A DNA stretch of 64,000 nt from Agaricus subrufescens. Lineage: Eukaryota > Basidiomycota > Agaricomycetes > Agaricales > Agaricaceae. The stretch lies in assembly GCA_029945375.1 (NCBI GenBank), contig CM057065.1:434001-498000 (forward strand), given 5' to 3'. The notes below the pieces were generated by a model. The model was given only the letters and a program-made list of their open reading frames with translations. It was not told where the DNA came from and did no database searches. Positions 33,282 to 46,073 of the stretch are shown in pieces; within the stretch, counting starts at the first letter, position 1; the number at the start of each line of letters is the position of its first letter. Position numbers and translations under genes: made by a program.

Positions 33282-35449
33282 CTAATTAGGCAAATTGTTA
33301 ATATGGGTGCTGCATCTGATCTGCTGATTCATGATACAGCCACCTCTCTTTGACGGCTTCCTTCCCTTACGAGGTTGCTTTTCAATGGCATTATCCTCTG
33401 GTGTAGCCACCATCATGTTGTTCATTTGGGCACTGAGAGTAACGTTGATATGCTGGTTGCCCATTTGAGAGATTGAGTGAGTGCTAGGAAGAGAAGGAGT
33501 AAGACGACATGGGGGCACAATAGGGGCAGCATTGAAGGGCAACCCTGGGTTGCGGGTGACCATATCTAATGAAATTGAGATCCTGATCAAATTGAAATCA
33601 GTGATAACAAAGACTTACCTTGTCTATCAGTGTTGGATCTAGTATCGGGTCCAGAATCATCATCTGATAAATCATCTGGCTCATGGTCATTGAGCGAGAT
33701 GACGGATCCTGATTGTGACGGAAGAAGTAAAGGAGTAGTGGACTGAATGTGCGATGATACTAACATAACACTCGCTGATGTAGCGGGTGCAACAGATGTG
33801 ACAGATGTGGTAGGTACAACGGGTGCAGATGCGATGAATGTGGCAGATGCGGTAGGTGTGACAGGTGTGGTAGATGTGGCAGGTGTGATGGGTGTGGCGC
33901 ATGCAGGAGGTTCATTTACCCCAGATTTGGGGGGTAAGTGAATACAAGTTGTTTCTAGATTTAATAACCGTGTCAAAATGAAAGAAGTTTTCAGCTGAAA
34001 CAAGTAAGTACTCACTGGGCAGCTCATACCGGAAGGATATACCAGAATTAGTATCTTCAAAAGAAAGGTGAGTGTTTTCAACATTGTCCATAGCTAAAGC
34101 GGCATCAATCAAAGCCGACTGTGCGGTGATATCATCGGCCTCTAGAGGGTGCCTCTCAGCAGTGGTGGGTTCTTCATAGTTGAAGAGACGGCGATTCCAT
34201 TTCTGGAAGATTTGCTGGAAAAGGGTGGTACAATCATGTTTCTCAATTCTTTCCTTGTATTCCAGGAACGCAGAGTTATAATCAATTTCCGTGTCTGGTC
34301 CATGTTCCTCAAATTGACGATCATGCGATAGGATATATATTGCCTATTAGAGAATGTCAGTATTATAGATTATCTGCAAATATGACAATACAAATTACTT
34401 ACCGAAATACAACACCATGCAATTAATCCCGAAGAAACTCCCTTGAGTTTCCATCTCCGGCCTTGGCTATTCTTTGCAATTGTTCCAGTGAGAGCTGAAG
34501 GGCCGAAAAGGGTTAGAAGGCCAATCTAGTCGGATGAGAGAAATTAATTTGTTGAGAACTATTAATGAAACCAACAAATAAATAAACGTACTTGAAAAAG
34601 AACTTCATTTTGGAAAATGTGTTTTGTGTCAACTACACAGTCCTTGTATATGATTGGTGCCAGGATCTCTTTAAAGATTAAGTTGCCCCTTGAATCTTTA
34701 TGTAAATATAGGGTTGTGCAGACGTTGCTTGCAGCACGGGACCCATGAGCTGTGGTACCGCATAGATCACAAGTAATGTCCGGAAACTGGGGGGAGAGAA
34801 TATCATATGCATGTCGATGAATTTTGGTTATTGCGGTTGAATGTTGGATTGATTGATATAACAAGAACTAAGAGATGGAAGCGTCAACAAAATTTGAATG
34901 TATAAAGTTCAGTGAACATGAACTTACATTACTACCAAATTCTCCCAGTTTTTCCATGTAAATACGCAGGTGGGGAGGACAGCTGTCATAAAGGCGGTGT
35001 TGCATGTGCAACAATGTTGACGCATCGTCTTGATAACGTTGGTCAGGTGGTAGGGTTGGGACAAGAGGACAACCCTGCAAAAACGCCTTGGGCTCAACCC
35101 ATGGGAAATCCATTAGTGTAAACATGTTGGCGAATTTACGAAGTTCGTCGGAATACTCCTCTAGGGCAGGACTAATAGTGAGCTTCTTGTTCCCTTTTTT
35201 TCTCTTGGGATCCGCCGCGGCCTCTGCCTCCAGCTTAGCATTTGTGAGACGAAGAGATTGAACTTCCTCGTTTGATAGGGTAGCAGCTGCTTGTGAGTCC
35301 ATCAAAGCCTATAAAACAATGAGCGTAAGTATGCTTCCACCCAAAATAAAAGCTAGTTAAATGGGACGTACAGCTCGCAAGTTAGCAATTGTCACCACTT
35401 GAGAGCTTGATGCGGTGGTAGAAACAGAACTTGGGTGTGTACGTTCCAT
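33282..35449 (-). CDS. DUF6698-like Agaricomycete protein, intact (about 574 aa)
   Basis: Seven exons join with consistent phases and GT-AG borders: 35372-35449, 34928-35308, 34592-34786, 34403-34525, 34016-34343, 33619-33954 and 33282-33565. The N-terminus is Ser/Thr-rich, followed by a basic patch (KRKKGNKK), then YDSCPPHLRIYMEKLG, ITCDLCGTTAHGSRAA, a hydrophobic core (LLTLFGPSALTG ... GLIAWCCISAIYILSHD) and FQQIFQKWNRRLF. The order resembles DUF6698 proteins, which lie in transposon-rich Agaricomycete regions; this is recognition of pattern, not a search. A Thr/Ala/Pro low-complexity stretch and a basic tail (KQPRKGRKPSKRGG) complete it. No stop or frameshift is needed. Function unknown. 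It lies 0.46 kb downstream of the Plavaka-like gene, same strand. Confidence 0.6.
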
Positions 35450-35908
35450 AGTGTGGCTGTGACATGAGAATGGGCACTGGGTGATTTTATCTTGAACGTT
35501 GAGCAGCTTAAATAGTTTGTCCTGGCACCTACTTGTGACACTGGTAGATGGGAGTGGGAGCGATGTCAGTGTCCCGGCCCGCTCACCTATCAATACAATT
35601 GCCTCTGGCGGTTTACCAGATCATTGAGATCTCACTGATTTGTGTATATAGTAATGATGATTTAAGATCTTTGATAACATTCTTACTGTCAAGGGGTTCA
35701 ATGACCCCCTAACATGCACAATGTTTGACATAAAATTACCTGCGGAGCTCCTACCGAGCTATGGTAGCTACTATTTTGCTGGTTTCATTGATAGCATGAT
35801 AACAATCTTATTATCTAATAGGCTGCACCATCTGCACGTTCTGCGCGTTATGCTTAGAAGGTCTATCAAGAAATTTTACGTGGAAGGGGCACTCACAACA
35901 ACACGTTC
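35450..35908. other. Intergenic, no gene recognised
   Basis: AT-rich spacer between the DUF6698-like gene start and the 3' end of the Plavaka-like gene. It likely holds the promoter of the former. Confidence 0.4.
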
Positions 35909-38900
35909 TCAGCCTACTTCATCCTGAAACACAATTTATCCTATTCAATCATTTGCCGTGCTTGTTTCAAGAAGACTGACAATATTGAATTATGGTATGA
36001 ATGATGTTGTATAAATTGCAAACTTACCTTCCCAAGATCTCCTGACCACACAAAAACATATCGGTGTCTAGTACATCAAACAGAAAATAGTCGGAAGCAT
36101 GACTAGTAGCTTCCTCTCCAGATGGAATTATGACAGCGCCTCGAATGGTTGAGTAAATTGACACAAATGTGGTGTTGGCTGCTGGAGTTTCTTGAAGTCG
36201 AAGTAATTCTAGTTCCTTGTCACTTATTTTACGGTTCCGGTGTTTGTAGACTGGCTCAAATGGTGAAACCAAGGCTAGGTTAAGATTTCTATCATTGATA
36301 GAGATCGTGAATAGAGCCAGTAGCCGAGCAAAAAATGAGTCAGTTGGACTCTTTTGAACAAGGACGCAATCATATCGGGGATGATGATGGAAGTGAGGGC
36401 TACACCTCAAAATGTCTGCCTTGAGTTCCCAATCAGCAGAACATGTATATTGAACTTCAAGCGAATGCCATTCCATTAACTGATTGAATATTAGGTGATG
36501 AGCATAATTAAATATATCTTTCCGGTCTTACCTTGTCAGAACCTTTTAACGCCAATCTTTGTGCCCCAACCAGTAGGTTGATTCCAAAAATTGAGAGATT
36601 AATCCTCAAATAACTGGCTAGACGCGTCCGGAATGACAAAAATGCATCGCTCTTATGTAACGCCTCAAATTGATCAAATGAGCATAATGGTTGGGGTGCT
36701 TTGAGCGTGCGGTAGTTTGTAAAGTCCTGGTAATTGAGCTGACGTGTCATGGAAGTTGGGCTTGACATTGAGTCTTCATTATCTGAAATCCATTCAATGA
36801 CTCATCTCCTCAATGGAAGTAGCGATACAAACCCAAATCAGATTCTGATGAACTATCAGCAGTAGAAGAGTCTCCTGACTTGTGACAATCATCTAGGAGG
36901 TTCAGCTCGTTACGTATGGACTGGGAAATAGCAATGTGATGGACAGCACAAAGAATCTGTCATTCACTAATGAGTTAGAACATTGAGCAGCATTAGTCAA
37001 GATCAACGTTAGATACCTGGTCAGATACATCTTTGAAGTTAGTTTGGCGATGATAGATTTTTCAAATCAGGCCATGCATTTTCTCATTTGGTTTAGTACT
37101 GTAATTTCTTGTGACCCCTTTATCACGAATATCATGAACAAGATGTTTTCGGAGATGCATTTTTGGAAAGTTCCATGATTTCTGATCAGTCTGCTCATCT
37201 ATAACCCCGGCGGTCAAAGCATCAAGGATTCCAATGAAATTAAAGTATTCCTGAGGATGGAGTCAGTAGATGTCGCTTGAAGATCAAATAAATTTGACTA
37301 CTGTGAAAGCAAGGTAAAGGTTTTGTTCAATTTCAACTTGAGTGGCAGCCAGTGACGACTCTGTGTGTAAGTCAAAATCGGCATATGTCCTAACATTCAA
37401 ATAATGTCGAAGGCAGCGAAGAAGGTGATATCCTTCAGAGTTTCGATTGCGCGTAAAGATGGCTTGTGACGCATATAAAAAGATCTTTTAGAAAGCGATT
37501 ATAAGAAGCTATTGAAAAGTCCATAATCACGTCAATACCTTTGATATATCCTTGTTTTTAGATCCATCATTAAAGGTGATGTTCATTACAGAGTCAAAAT
37601 GATTCAAATTGTTCCATCAGGGTACTGAACGAAAACTACAAAGAGGTTAGAGTAAAGGTGAACAAAACCGTAACAGGGGACTTACTGAGCATCTATACTG
37701 GATGTTGCTGCATGCCCGAGTTCCTTTGCAAGGTTCTTGAAGATGGGAAATAGATGATCTTCCCATAACCCATTATCATCGGAATGTAGGCAGTCATAAG
37801 ATACTGCTGAGTGTAAATCTGTCAAGTTGACAGACCAGAAGGCGTTCTATTAATCAATAATTGGATTCAATTTATTTGATCATTTTCAGCATAGCATACC
37901 TCAACGGGACGAAGTGATTTTGATTTAAAATGCTGTTCTCGCAGTTCTCGCGTAGGTAAAGTGATTCCTTCGAAAAAAAAGTTCCTAGTGTCTTCTTGCG
38001 TATGTGACTCAAAGTCCATTGACAAATTCCATTGATTTTTCTTTGGCACAAGACACACGGGGCAGGGAAAGAGACCTTGGTGCCCACGAATTAGGGTCAT
38101 GACTGAGCTGTACGAAGTAAGCTCAGAGCGGCAAACAACATATGAACAGAATCACTTACAATTCCTCATAGTCTGCCGCCAATATGAGGATGAATGGCCA
38201 CAAAGGCCGGAGTATCTCATCGCCACACTTGGAATTTGAGCCCATGTTTGACAACTGAGCAATTTTTTCCAGAAACTTCTTGAAGGACGAATGATATACT
38301 GCATGCTTGAATTGGACAAAGGCGGGTTTTCCACTTTCTGCAGTCATTTCTTTGACCTAGCGAGAAGATCGGTACTTAGTCTTATGTTGAGTAGATGATA
38401 CATACAATGGGAAGCCAACCAACTACACTTCCTCCCCCAACGCCCTCACTGTTCCGGATTGAGGCTGGAAGACTAGCAAGGCGTGCAATAATTGGGTGGC
38501 CCATTGCAGTGCCAAATGACGATAGTTTACTTTTATCAGCATACAAAATTAGCGGCACCAGCTTAGATCCTTGTGGTGCTCCACTTTCTGTTAGTGTCGT
38601 CTAATCACTGTCGTTAGCCAAGTTTTAATATAGATAAGTTGATTAAAGACTTACCTGGGCACGCCACCATGCATCACCAGACCATGGCTCATCATAAATA
38701 CGCTCCCAAGTTGTTCCATCCCATTTGTAGTTCCTTTCCGGATCCCAGACAATATGATTTTTGAGGCGAGGTTCCTTTATTATCTCCAGTGCCCAGTCCC
38801 ATGGCTCTCGGTACCAAAACTCAAATGATCGCAGTTCTTTCTCTTGTTGATACTGCTGCTCAATCATAAATTTTTGAAACTAGATAGTGCATAAGTAATG

Positions 38901-39871
38901 AAGCGGAAAGGAAAATGAATGGTTCAATACTCACCTTCACACGTCGAACAGACGCTAGTTCCCATAGATTAGTTGCTTCTTTCCAACTTTGTACCGTAAA
39001 ATTCTCCTCCTCGTTTCCGGCAGCTGCTATAGCCCGATGAAAAAGACTAATGTATCTTTTGAGTTGTTTGTGATTGAATCCCAATTCCATCGCAAACTCT
39101 AGAACTTCAAAATCCAAGCGGTTCTTGAAAGGCTTCCATGGGTAATCAGCTGGGATTGTTTCAGGGAATCGTCTATAGTTATACTTGTGTAGTGGTTTTA
39201 CTTCCGGTAACCGCCCGGAAGAGGGGTGGTACTCCGTGTAGATAGAATCAATATCTGGAATGTCTTCCATTACTTTGCCGGAAGGATAGCATGGTTGATC
39301 TTCTTGGGCCACGTCATCTGGAGCAAATTAATTTGTATAGCAACTAACCATTTCAATTTGACTTACCGCTAATTGTGTTTTGATCTACTGTAGTGAAATC
39401 TACGGCATTGCCTATATCGTGATGTTCATCAACGTTCTGGAGTCTTGCAACTGGTGGATCTAGGACGGAGCAACTGGAAAGCGATTCGGAAGTTCTTATA
39501 AGAGAGGAAATACTATGATTAGTATCGATTGAAACAACAATCAAATGGAACGACTTACTCATACGTCATATTTCCTCCCAAATATTCAACCGGGTTAGAG
39601 CGCGATGGTGTGCTTGGTCCAGGGTCTGTGTCATCGTTGATCGCTCTGATGATTCCTTTTCAGGATGAGTTTTCAGATTCCAATTGAATATGTAAGGATT
39701 TTACCTATGTATTGCCGCTCAGTATATTTGAAAAAAAAATTAAGTAGTTAGCGTACCAGCTTCTCTAAGCACATTTGCAACCTTTTCATTAGCTTTGATG
39801 CAGGCTATCCGATGTCTACCATAGCCCTGAGCATTGAAGCGTCTGTTACACAAATTGCAGCGGCGCTCCAT
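35909..39871 (-). pseudogene. Plavaka-like transposase, multi-exon, two TGA interruptions
   Basis: Plavaka transposases (CACTA/EnSpm-like) are abundant in Agaricomycetes. Exon 1 (39757-39871) encodes a zinc finger (CNLCNRRF ... GRHRIAC). Later exons give YPWKPFKNRLDFEVLEFAM (near 39130), WKEATNLWELAS, FEFWYREPWDWALEIIKEP (near 38800), GSKLVPLILYADKSKLSSFG (near 38540), GHQGLFPCPVCLVPKK (near 38060), YDCLHSDDNGLWEDHLFPIF (near 37770), LNHFDSVMNITFNDGS (near 37590) and TRNYSTKPNEKMHGL (near 37090). More than ten short introns are implied. In-frame TGA codons at 37617-37619 (before WNNLNHF) and 37062-37064 (after MHGLI) break it. The end is either the stop at 36024 or, after an intron, 35909-35911. 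It lies between the DUF6698-like and TET/JBP genes. Confidence 0.72.
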
Positions 39872-40115
39872 TTTGATAGTGTCGTGCTTTGAAGAACAAG
39901 CGTAAGTGATGAACATGTGACTGATTGTTTATACTGCCACATCGATTAGATATGCTAAAAACATGTTCCCAATCGGGACACCCCAAGCTGACCAAGGCCA
40001 TCTATGTAACGTTTCAGATTTGATTATACATCCTAAACAGATAGACCTGTAGATACGTAGTTCTTGAGCTGGTCTAATGTACTGTACAGCCCTAAGCCCG
40101 TCTCCCACCTTCCTT

Positions 40116-41711
40116 TCATTTCCCCTTGGCGCTTGTTGTACTTTTCTGTGTCATGAATTTTGAGTGATTTGAGCGTCTGGAAGTCGTTCTCAACAAAATG
40201 GAATAGACTACCAGAGCTATAAAGTGTGACCGAGCTCCTGCAGTCACTAGGTCCAATTGGTTGAGCGTCTGGAAGTCGTTCTCAACAAAACAGAATAGAC
40301 TACCAGAGCTATAAAGTGTGACTGAGCTCCTGCGGTCACTAGGTCCAATTGGAACATTGCTGTGGGTAAGAACTGCTGATGGGATTAAAGCAGCAGATCC
40401 TGGAGGAAACTCCACAACCAAACGAGGCTCATGGAGAACTAAATGGCCCCCAGTTTTGCTATCAAAATCTCCCAATGCCACTATAGCGCACCATCCGAAT
40501 GCCAAATTTTTAAAGTCGCGGTGGGGCAAAGTAACTACCGAATGGCCATAATTGTGAGTCATCGAACTGAAGACCGCATTAAGCCCAGGTTTAGTGAGAT
40601 AACGATATTTGGCATGAATGGAGAGCTTGTTCATTGTTTCACGGTAATATGCATGCAAACGTGGCGCCCATTTTTGGAATGACGCTATAGGCTATGTTAG
40701 AGTGACACTAGGCGCAGGTAATCCTATGTTACGTACTGTCGCAGAAATTTACTATTCTTTCCATCTCTAAAGATGTTGTTATCGACTCAGTCTCTTTCAC
40801 GATGTTTGGCGGTACATATAGATTTACTAGTTGTTGTTGCCCTTGATTGGCCGTGATTCCAAAGTGGGCTGAAGGATACGTGCCCCGGCGGTGATCCAGT
40901 TGTGTCGGGGGAAATTGTATATGGTCTGGCACACTTTCAAGGGCCCGGAACACACGGTGACAGGAAGCTAGGTAATCGTCCGACCTTGGTCTTCCCACAA
41001 ATACAGCATAGATGGTCCCGCAATCGTCAGTGAGAGGGAGCGGTTCTATACCTGCCAAACTGTTAGACTTGGAGTGCGGATGTTTTCAAATGAAGTAAGT
41101 ACCATCCCATGCTTGAATCGTATATCCTGCGTTTTGGTAGCCTACCAAATCCATATGAGGATAGAGTTCTTGTTGAGTCGGCCCACAGTAGCCAGTGGTT
41201 TGAACTTTAACGTCGGCCTTGTACAATATCTGCAATACCAATGGAGGCTCACTACGCACTAATGTTTCTTTTCGTTTGGCATCAACCTCCAGGCGTTTTT
41301 TCTTCTTGCGACGAAGATGTGAACCATTTTTTTTTCGAGATGTGAAGATGGGCAGCGAGGTCTCTTGTTCACAGTCAATCACCGCAGTTGGTGACGCCAG
41401 GCGTTTACCCATCTGTACTACAGAGGGGTCTCGTGTTGCGCTCGGCAAAGGATAGTCCTCCAACTCCACGATGCTTTGTAGATTCTGGTCCTCCAGCTCC
41501 ACGGCACTTTGCAAATCTTGGTCCTCCAATGCCACGGCCCGCTGTACAAGGCACGCGAGATCGTGCTTCGCAATCGGCGCATAGCGGTCAGAGCCTGTAT
41601 ATTCACGACCCGTGCGTGTCTATGGGGAGCTAACAATTAGTACTGCGTATTAAGAGCCAATGAAGTGTTATTACTGACCGTGCTGACTGCATATGCAGAT
41701 ATCGGCGTCAT
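40116..41711 (-). CDS. TET/JBP-like 2-oxoglutarate/Fe(II) dioxygenase
   Basis: TET/JBP enzymes oxidise 5-methylcytosine or thymine in DNA; they are expanded in Agaricomycetes and often linked to transposons of the KDZ group. Four exons (41679-41711, 41103-41619, 40737-41051, 40116-40684) give about 477 residues with consistent phases. The N-terminal part has imperfect 9-11 residue repeats (ALEDQDLQS/VELEDQNLQS) and a basic patch (RRKKKKR). The catalytic double-stranded beta-helix has PHRDF (H-x-D, about 343-345), LAFGWCAIVALGDFD, GGHLVLHE, FPPGSAALIPSAVLTHSN (distal His about 396) and DRRSSVTLY (2OG-binding Arg). A 92-bp tandem duplication shifts the frame after these motifs and replaces the native C-terminus. 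The catalytic residues remain, so activity is possible but unproven. Confidence 0.8.
40169..40352 (-). repeat. 92-bp tandem duplication in the TET/JBP gene
   Basis: 40169-40260 and 40261-40352 are nearly identical (few substitutions). As 92 is not a multiple of three, the copy shifts the C-terminal frame. In the shorter form the native frame would continue from the second copy to the sequence LGLYSTLDQLK encoded near 40095. Confidence 0.95.
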
Positions 41712-42601
41712 GAGGCAAATCCCAGACAGTAAATCAACGCCCTGCACCCGTGCAATGACTGACTATGTCCGCAGGAGCAGTCTTGGGTCAGCCGGGGGGT
41801 GTAGTGTGTGTCGAAACTGCCGGTCTTATAACATGGGCACTGAAGTTGACTGTACGTCAATCAGTCACTCGCCCTTCCAGTGATTGATGCGCAGAGGCAA
41901 ATCAAGATGCAGGGTTGCCAAAGCAAGCGTTCAGGATGGATGGGATGATTAGATGTAGTATCATTGGGATGACTTGTTATGATGGAAGCCCGCCATAATG
42001 GAAAGGAGACACTGGGAGCCCAGCGTCGGAGGGAGGGGTGTCATGACGATTAGCATCGCCATAGTTGTGTCCACGTCGGCCGCAGGTTATCCTGAGAGAG
42101 CTTGGTGTGTTGTGAGTGCGGGAAATCGGATAAGGGCCTTTAGCTCACCTAAGGCTCTGCATGACAGAGAAGTACGGGAATAGGGACAACAGGACAAAAC
42201 ACATGGACCAATGGTAACGTTGTGACGCCTTGCACCTCCCTCGGGCCGGATCAACAAAACTCACAATCACGCGTCATCTTGTGACGCAGGGCACAGTACG
42301 TGCGCCAATACGGATCACGAAAAGATGACGCCGCGTCACAAGTTATCTTTCTTCTCTACATCGTGAGCAGTCACCCTATAACCAGCGCCTGTGCCACATT
42401 CGCTCCACTCAGTACTTATACAGACCGTGCATACTCGCCACGTCCTTTCATTATCCCACAGCACCAACTTTGTTCTCGGGCTTCCGGGAACGACCCTTCC
42501 TCACTGTTCTCGGGCTTCCGGGAACGACCACCAACTCTAGTTCTCGGGCTGTCAGAGAAACACAACCATCCATACAAAACCGCGCTACCTTTTACACCAA
42601 A
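41712..42601. other. Intergenic between divergent TET/JBP and the orphan-family gene
   Basis: No gene recognised. CpG content is high for this window. Just before the plus-strand gene, 42472-42560 holds three imperfect copies of a TTCTCGGGCTTCCGGGAACG-like unit in the likely 5' UTR. TGACGCCGCGTCA-like motifs occur near 42220-42340. Confidence 0.45.
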
Positions 42602-45348
42602 ATGCCTGGACGTGCGTACATACTTGACGGCGATATATTCTACTCGCCAAACTGCAGCCGGGATGTTCATCTACCAGGCGATCTCAAAGTTGATGACATC
42701 GCGTACTTCAACAACGTCGGTGTGGAGAACTTCCAAGAACCATACTGGTGGTCTGAGAAGGTACCTTGGCTGGGATTTGTTCCGCAATGCCCTGTCTGTT
42801 GGAATGGGGCCCTGGTGGAAGATATCGGTTTCATGCCTAGGCAGTTGCTCATTAATACTGAAGGCACGCAGCACATGCTGCCGTTCCTTTTGCAAAATCG
42901 CTGGCTGGCGGTGGAAAGCCTGATTTGTGAGGTTATAGGCATATTCTCCTGCTGGTTCAACATAGAATACCTAGAACCGTATTCAACATGAAAGTGGGGT
43001 TACACCAATGGGCACCCTTCAGAGTCCGAAACATGGCACTATGCGCATCAGGGACGCGACTGGTTTGCTATGTGGATTGCCCTCCTCTACTGGATGTTGA
43101 AAGTTGTTCCAGAGGATCCCAAGTACATGGAGGGTATCTCACCGGCAGAGTGGTACAAAATATTAGTTATGTGGGATAAAAGCCAAATCAGTGTATGGGA
43201 GTCTCTGCGGTGCGCTCCCTTACTTCAGCGCTTTTGGGATGCAAACCGTGCTGGCGTGTTTTTACACAACCCTGATGATGAGCCTTTGCAACCGACGGCA
43301 TCGTGGTTCGATTATTGCGGCATTCCGGTATGGTACCGCTGGGGCCCTCGAGAAATCGCACAAAGCCAATGGCTATGCTTCCCATTGATGGCCCCTCCTC
43401 CTGAAACTCTTCAAGCGGCGACCACAGTCATTTCCCCTGCAGTTACTTCGTTTAGCAACAGCTCTGACAATGATTGGGACAATCCCCCATCCCACGGTGC
43501 ATACTAAGTGTCTTTAAGATGGATGGCCTTCTTACCCTTTACTAATAGATTTTCAATACACGCCTGCCAGTCCCCTTCCTGAGATATTCCAGCATGATTC
43601 GCCCCCCTCCCCACCAACTCCTTCATCACCATCTCATCTAAGCAAGCTGGTCTGGAAAAATGGCCGACTCTGTTCTGTTGAGAGGTCTGGCAAAAGTGTT
43701 TGGGGTCCCTTTTTACACCAGCACAAAGAATGACATGAGAAAATGTTGCTCAATGAAAGTCCAGTCGCTTGTCAAGGCCAGCTCAACCGTGAAAGGAAGC
43801 CCCCTACTGTGAGTGCCGCTGTATATGTGTGGGAGTGGAACTTGGAAACTCCGCCAAAATTCACGCGAACTCTCGTTCCCAAGCGTGATCGCGGTGAAAC
43901 CCTGGAAGCTGCCCGTCCAGGAGAGGCCCGGTACGACGCCTTCTGTAACGAGTGGAATATATGCGAGGAGTGGGTGGATGAAAATTATGAGCCCTCAGAC
44001 GATGAAGACGAGCCCATTCTATCAAATACACCTGCTGAAAAGAACGCCAACCCCTCATCCCCTCACTCGCACCTATCTAAGGTCAACATTCCAATCAATG
44101 CTCCTCCTACAACTGGGTCAGCGGTGCAACCATCATCCGAAAACAATTTGATGCTGCCTGTGCCTGTGGGAACAGTGGAAAGGTCTAGCCTAGAAGTGCT
44201 TGACGTTCTTACCAAATTTTATGGATTTATACCACCTCAAGGGCTATCCATGCACAAAGGCCTGCTAGCTCCACTAGCCAACATCAGAATTCTCCTTGCT
44301 ATCACTGGTACTACGCTTGTCAAAATCAACAGTGCCTTGTGGACAATGCCAACGGGTAAAGTGTACATCGATTTTGCGTGGCAGTTAGACAACAGGGAAA
44401 ATCATACTCCTCTTCCTGTTATTTGGGACCTAGCCCCCAATTCTCCCGCCCCTCTCAAATTTTCTTCTCGCTTGCGGTGCATCAAACAGGTCCAAGGTGG
44501 TGAGAAAACCATGTACATGTTTGATTTTGGCGGATGGTCCACTGTTCTGTGGAAGATCGCCGTGTATATGGCAGCAGCAGCCCTCATGATCTGTCGTCTG
44601 CACATTGACTTTAACGACCAGGACATTGCCATGGAACTCGCTCAGTCAGGGGTTCCTTTCTGCACATTGCACAAACAAACCGGCCTGAAGGTTGTGAGGG
44701 ATGAATTGCCTTGCTCCATGACACCAATGATCTTTTCTGATCATGTATTCACCCGGCATGATTATGTCTTCTGGAAGCGAAGGTGTGAGGAGATTTTTCT
44801 TTCTCTGCGGGGTCGTGCTGCGGTATTACGCGGTGGTTATCTCCGGCGGTTGGCTTTGGCTGAGGGTGTGGGTGTTAGCGAAGCATTGAAAGGACCTTCA
44901 GGGTTGCACCAAAACCCTGCCTTGAACTTCTGTGTGTGGGATAATGATGGAGTTGAATACATTGATGATGAACTCACTGCTGATGAACTTGACCTCCTTT
45001 GTGGTATCTATCAAAGTTTTCCTGGTAAGTTTTACAACGCATCAACCCCTAGCACTGCTGACGTATGCTGTAGGGCCTGGCACTAACATCAAGAAACAGT
45101 TGTGGTTTCCCCTGGTTAGCATGTTTGAAGGTAGCGGGGCCGATCAAGGACGCTGGCCCACACAGTTGGAAGATCACTTCAAGGAGCGCCAGGCCTCGAT
45201 CATTACTCAGGGGGATACAATAGATTCAAGGCTTCTGTTAACAGCAACGCAGTGGCGGAACCAAATGCGAGGTTATGGGGAAGCTAGAAGAGTCGCAGCA
45301 TCTGTTGAAAAGTGGTCAACGGATTTTATCAATACATATTGTAGTTAA
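42602..45348 (+). pseudogene. Unnamed Agaricomycete family protein, copy 1, two TGA interruptions
   Basis: I do not know a function for this family. Conserved blocks shared with the copy at 62.1 kb: GDIFYSPNCS (near 42630), WWSEKVPWLGFVPQCP (near 42750), GRDWFAMWIALLYW (near 43050), IPVWYRWG (near 43325), SVWGPF (near 43700), VYVWEWN (near 43825), ARYDAFCNEWNICEEW (near 43930) and MYMFDFGGWSTVLWKIAV (near 44510). Introns follow GT-AG: about 43495-43550 and 45025-45073. TGA codons interrupt the frame at 42989-42991 and 43731-43733; the second aligns with Arg in the other copy (QEERHKRK). The predicted protein is Trp-rich, without signal peptide. The stop is TAA at 45346. Confidence 0.6.
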
Positions 45349-46073
45349 AGTGTGGGATGTTCGCATATTTGTCTTCTCTTGGACCGTTTAGCCTGACCTT
45401 TGATTGCAAACTCTGCGTTACTTAGACTTTTTTGGTTGTTATAAATTATATCCACCGTAATTTCAATATTTGTACCTGAGCTCATACTACTCGTTACTTG
45501 TGGTAAGTTTGTCATTTACATTGTTAAACTCAAAACTCACTCATGCCCATTATATCTTTCCCTAGTATTTACATCATGTCATATATCTACTTTGAAGCTA
45601 TCTTGCGAGTGACAGCACAGGTATGATGATATAACATGACCCCAGACTTTACGAGCACTTAGGTTCAAATGCTAGTGTTGAAAAGGCCAAACGTGCTCGC
45701 ATGGATGTCATGTAAGTCCTTTCACTGTTTTTCAAAGACTATTGGATTGACTTTTTTGGGGAATCTGGTCGTTGGGATGGACTGCGTGTTACAATGAGCA
45801 GTTAAGCAATTGGTCCATATTGGTAAGGCTGTTTGTCAAAAAGTGTTTCACAACTCCAGTCGTCTCTCGCCGGCTCGCCGTGCTGCTACTGACATCTATT
45901 GACTGCTACCATGGTTGTCCCAGAGACATCTACCGATACTCCTTTTCTGATGAAGAAATCGGCAATGTCAAGAAAAGGATGCTTTTTGATCTGGTTCAAT
46001 CTAACTTTCCAAGTCACAGGTAACTAGATATTCAAATCGAATAAACCTCTTTCCTAAAAAAAAAAAGTCACAC
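45349..46073. other. Remnant region, no gene assigned
   Basis: A short coding-like exon (LYEHLGSNASVEKAKRARMD, near 45655-45712) precedes a GTAAGT donor. A plus frame at 45772-46023 has no recognisable domain. Nothing else is supported. Confidence 0.3.

Noticed and set aside
33747..33941. Thr/Val-rich plus-strand peptide
   Set aside because: It is the antisense of the Thr/Ala/Pro-rich exon of the DUF6698-like gene.
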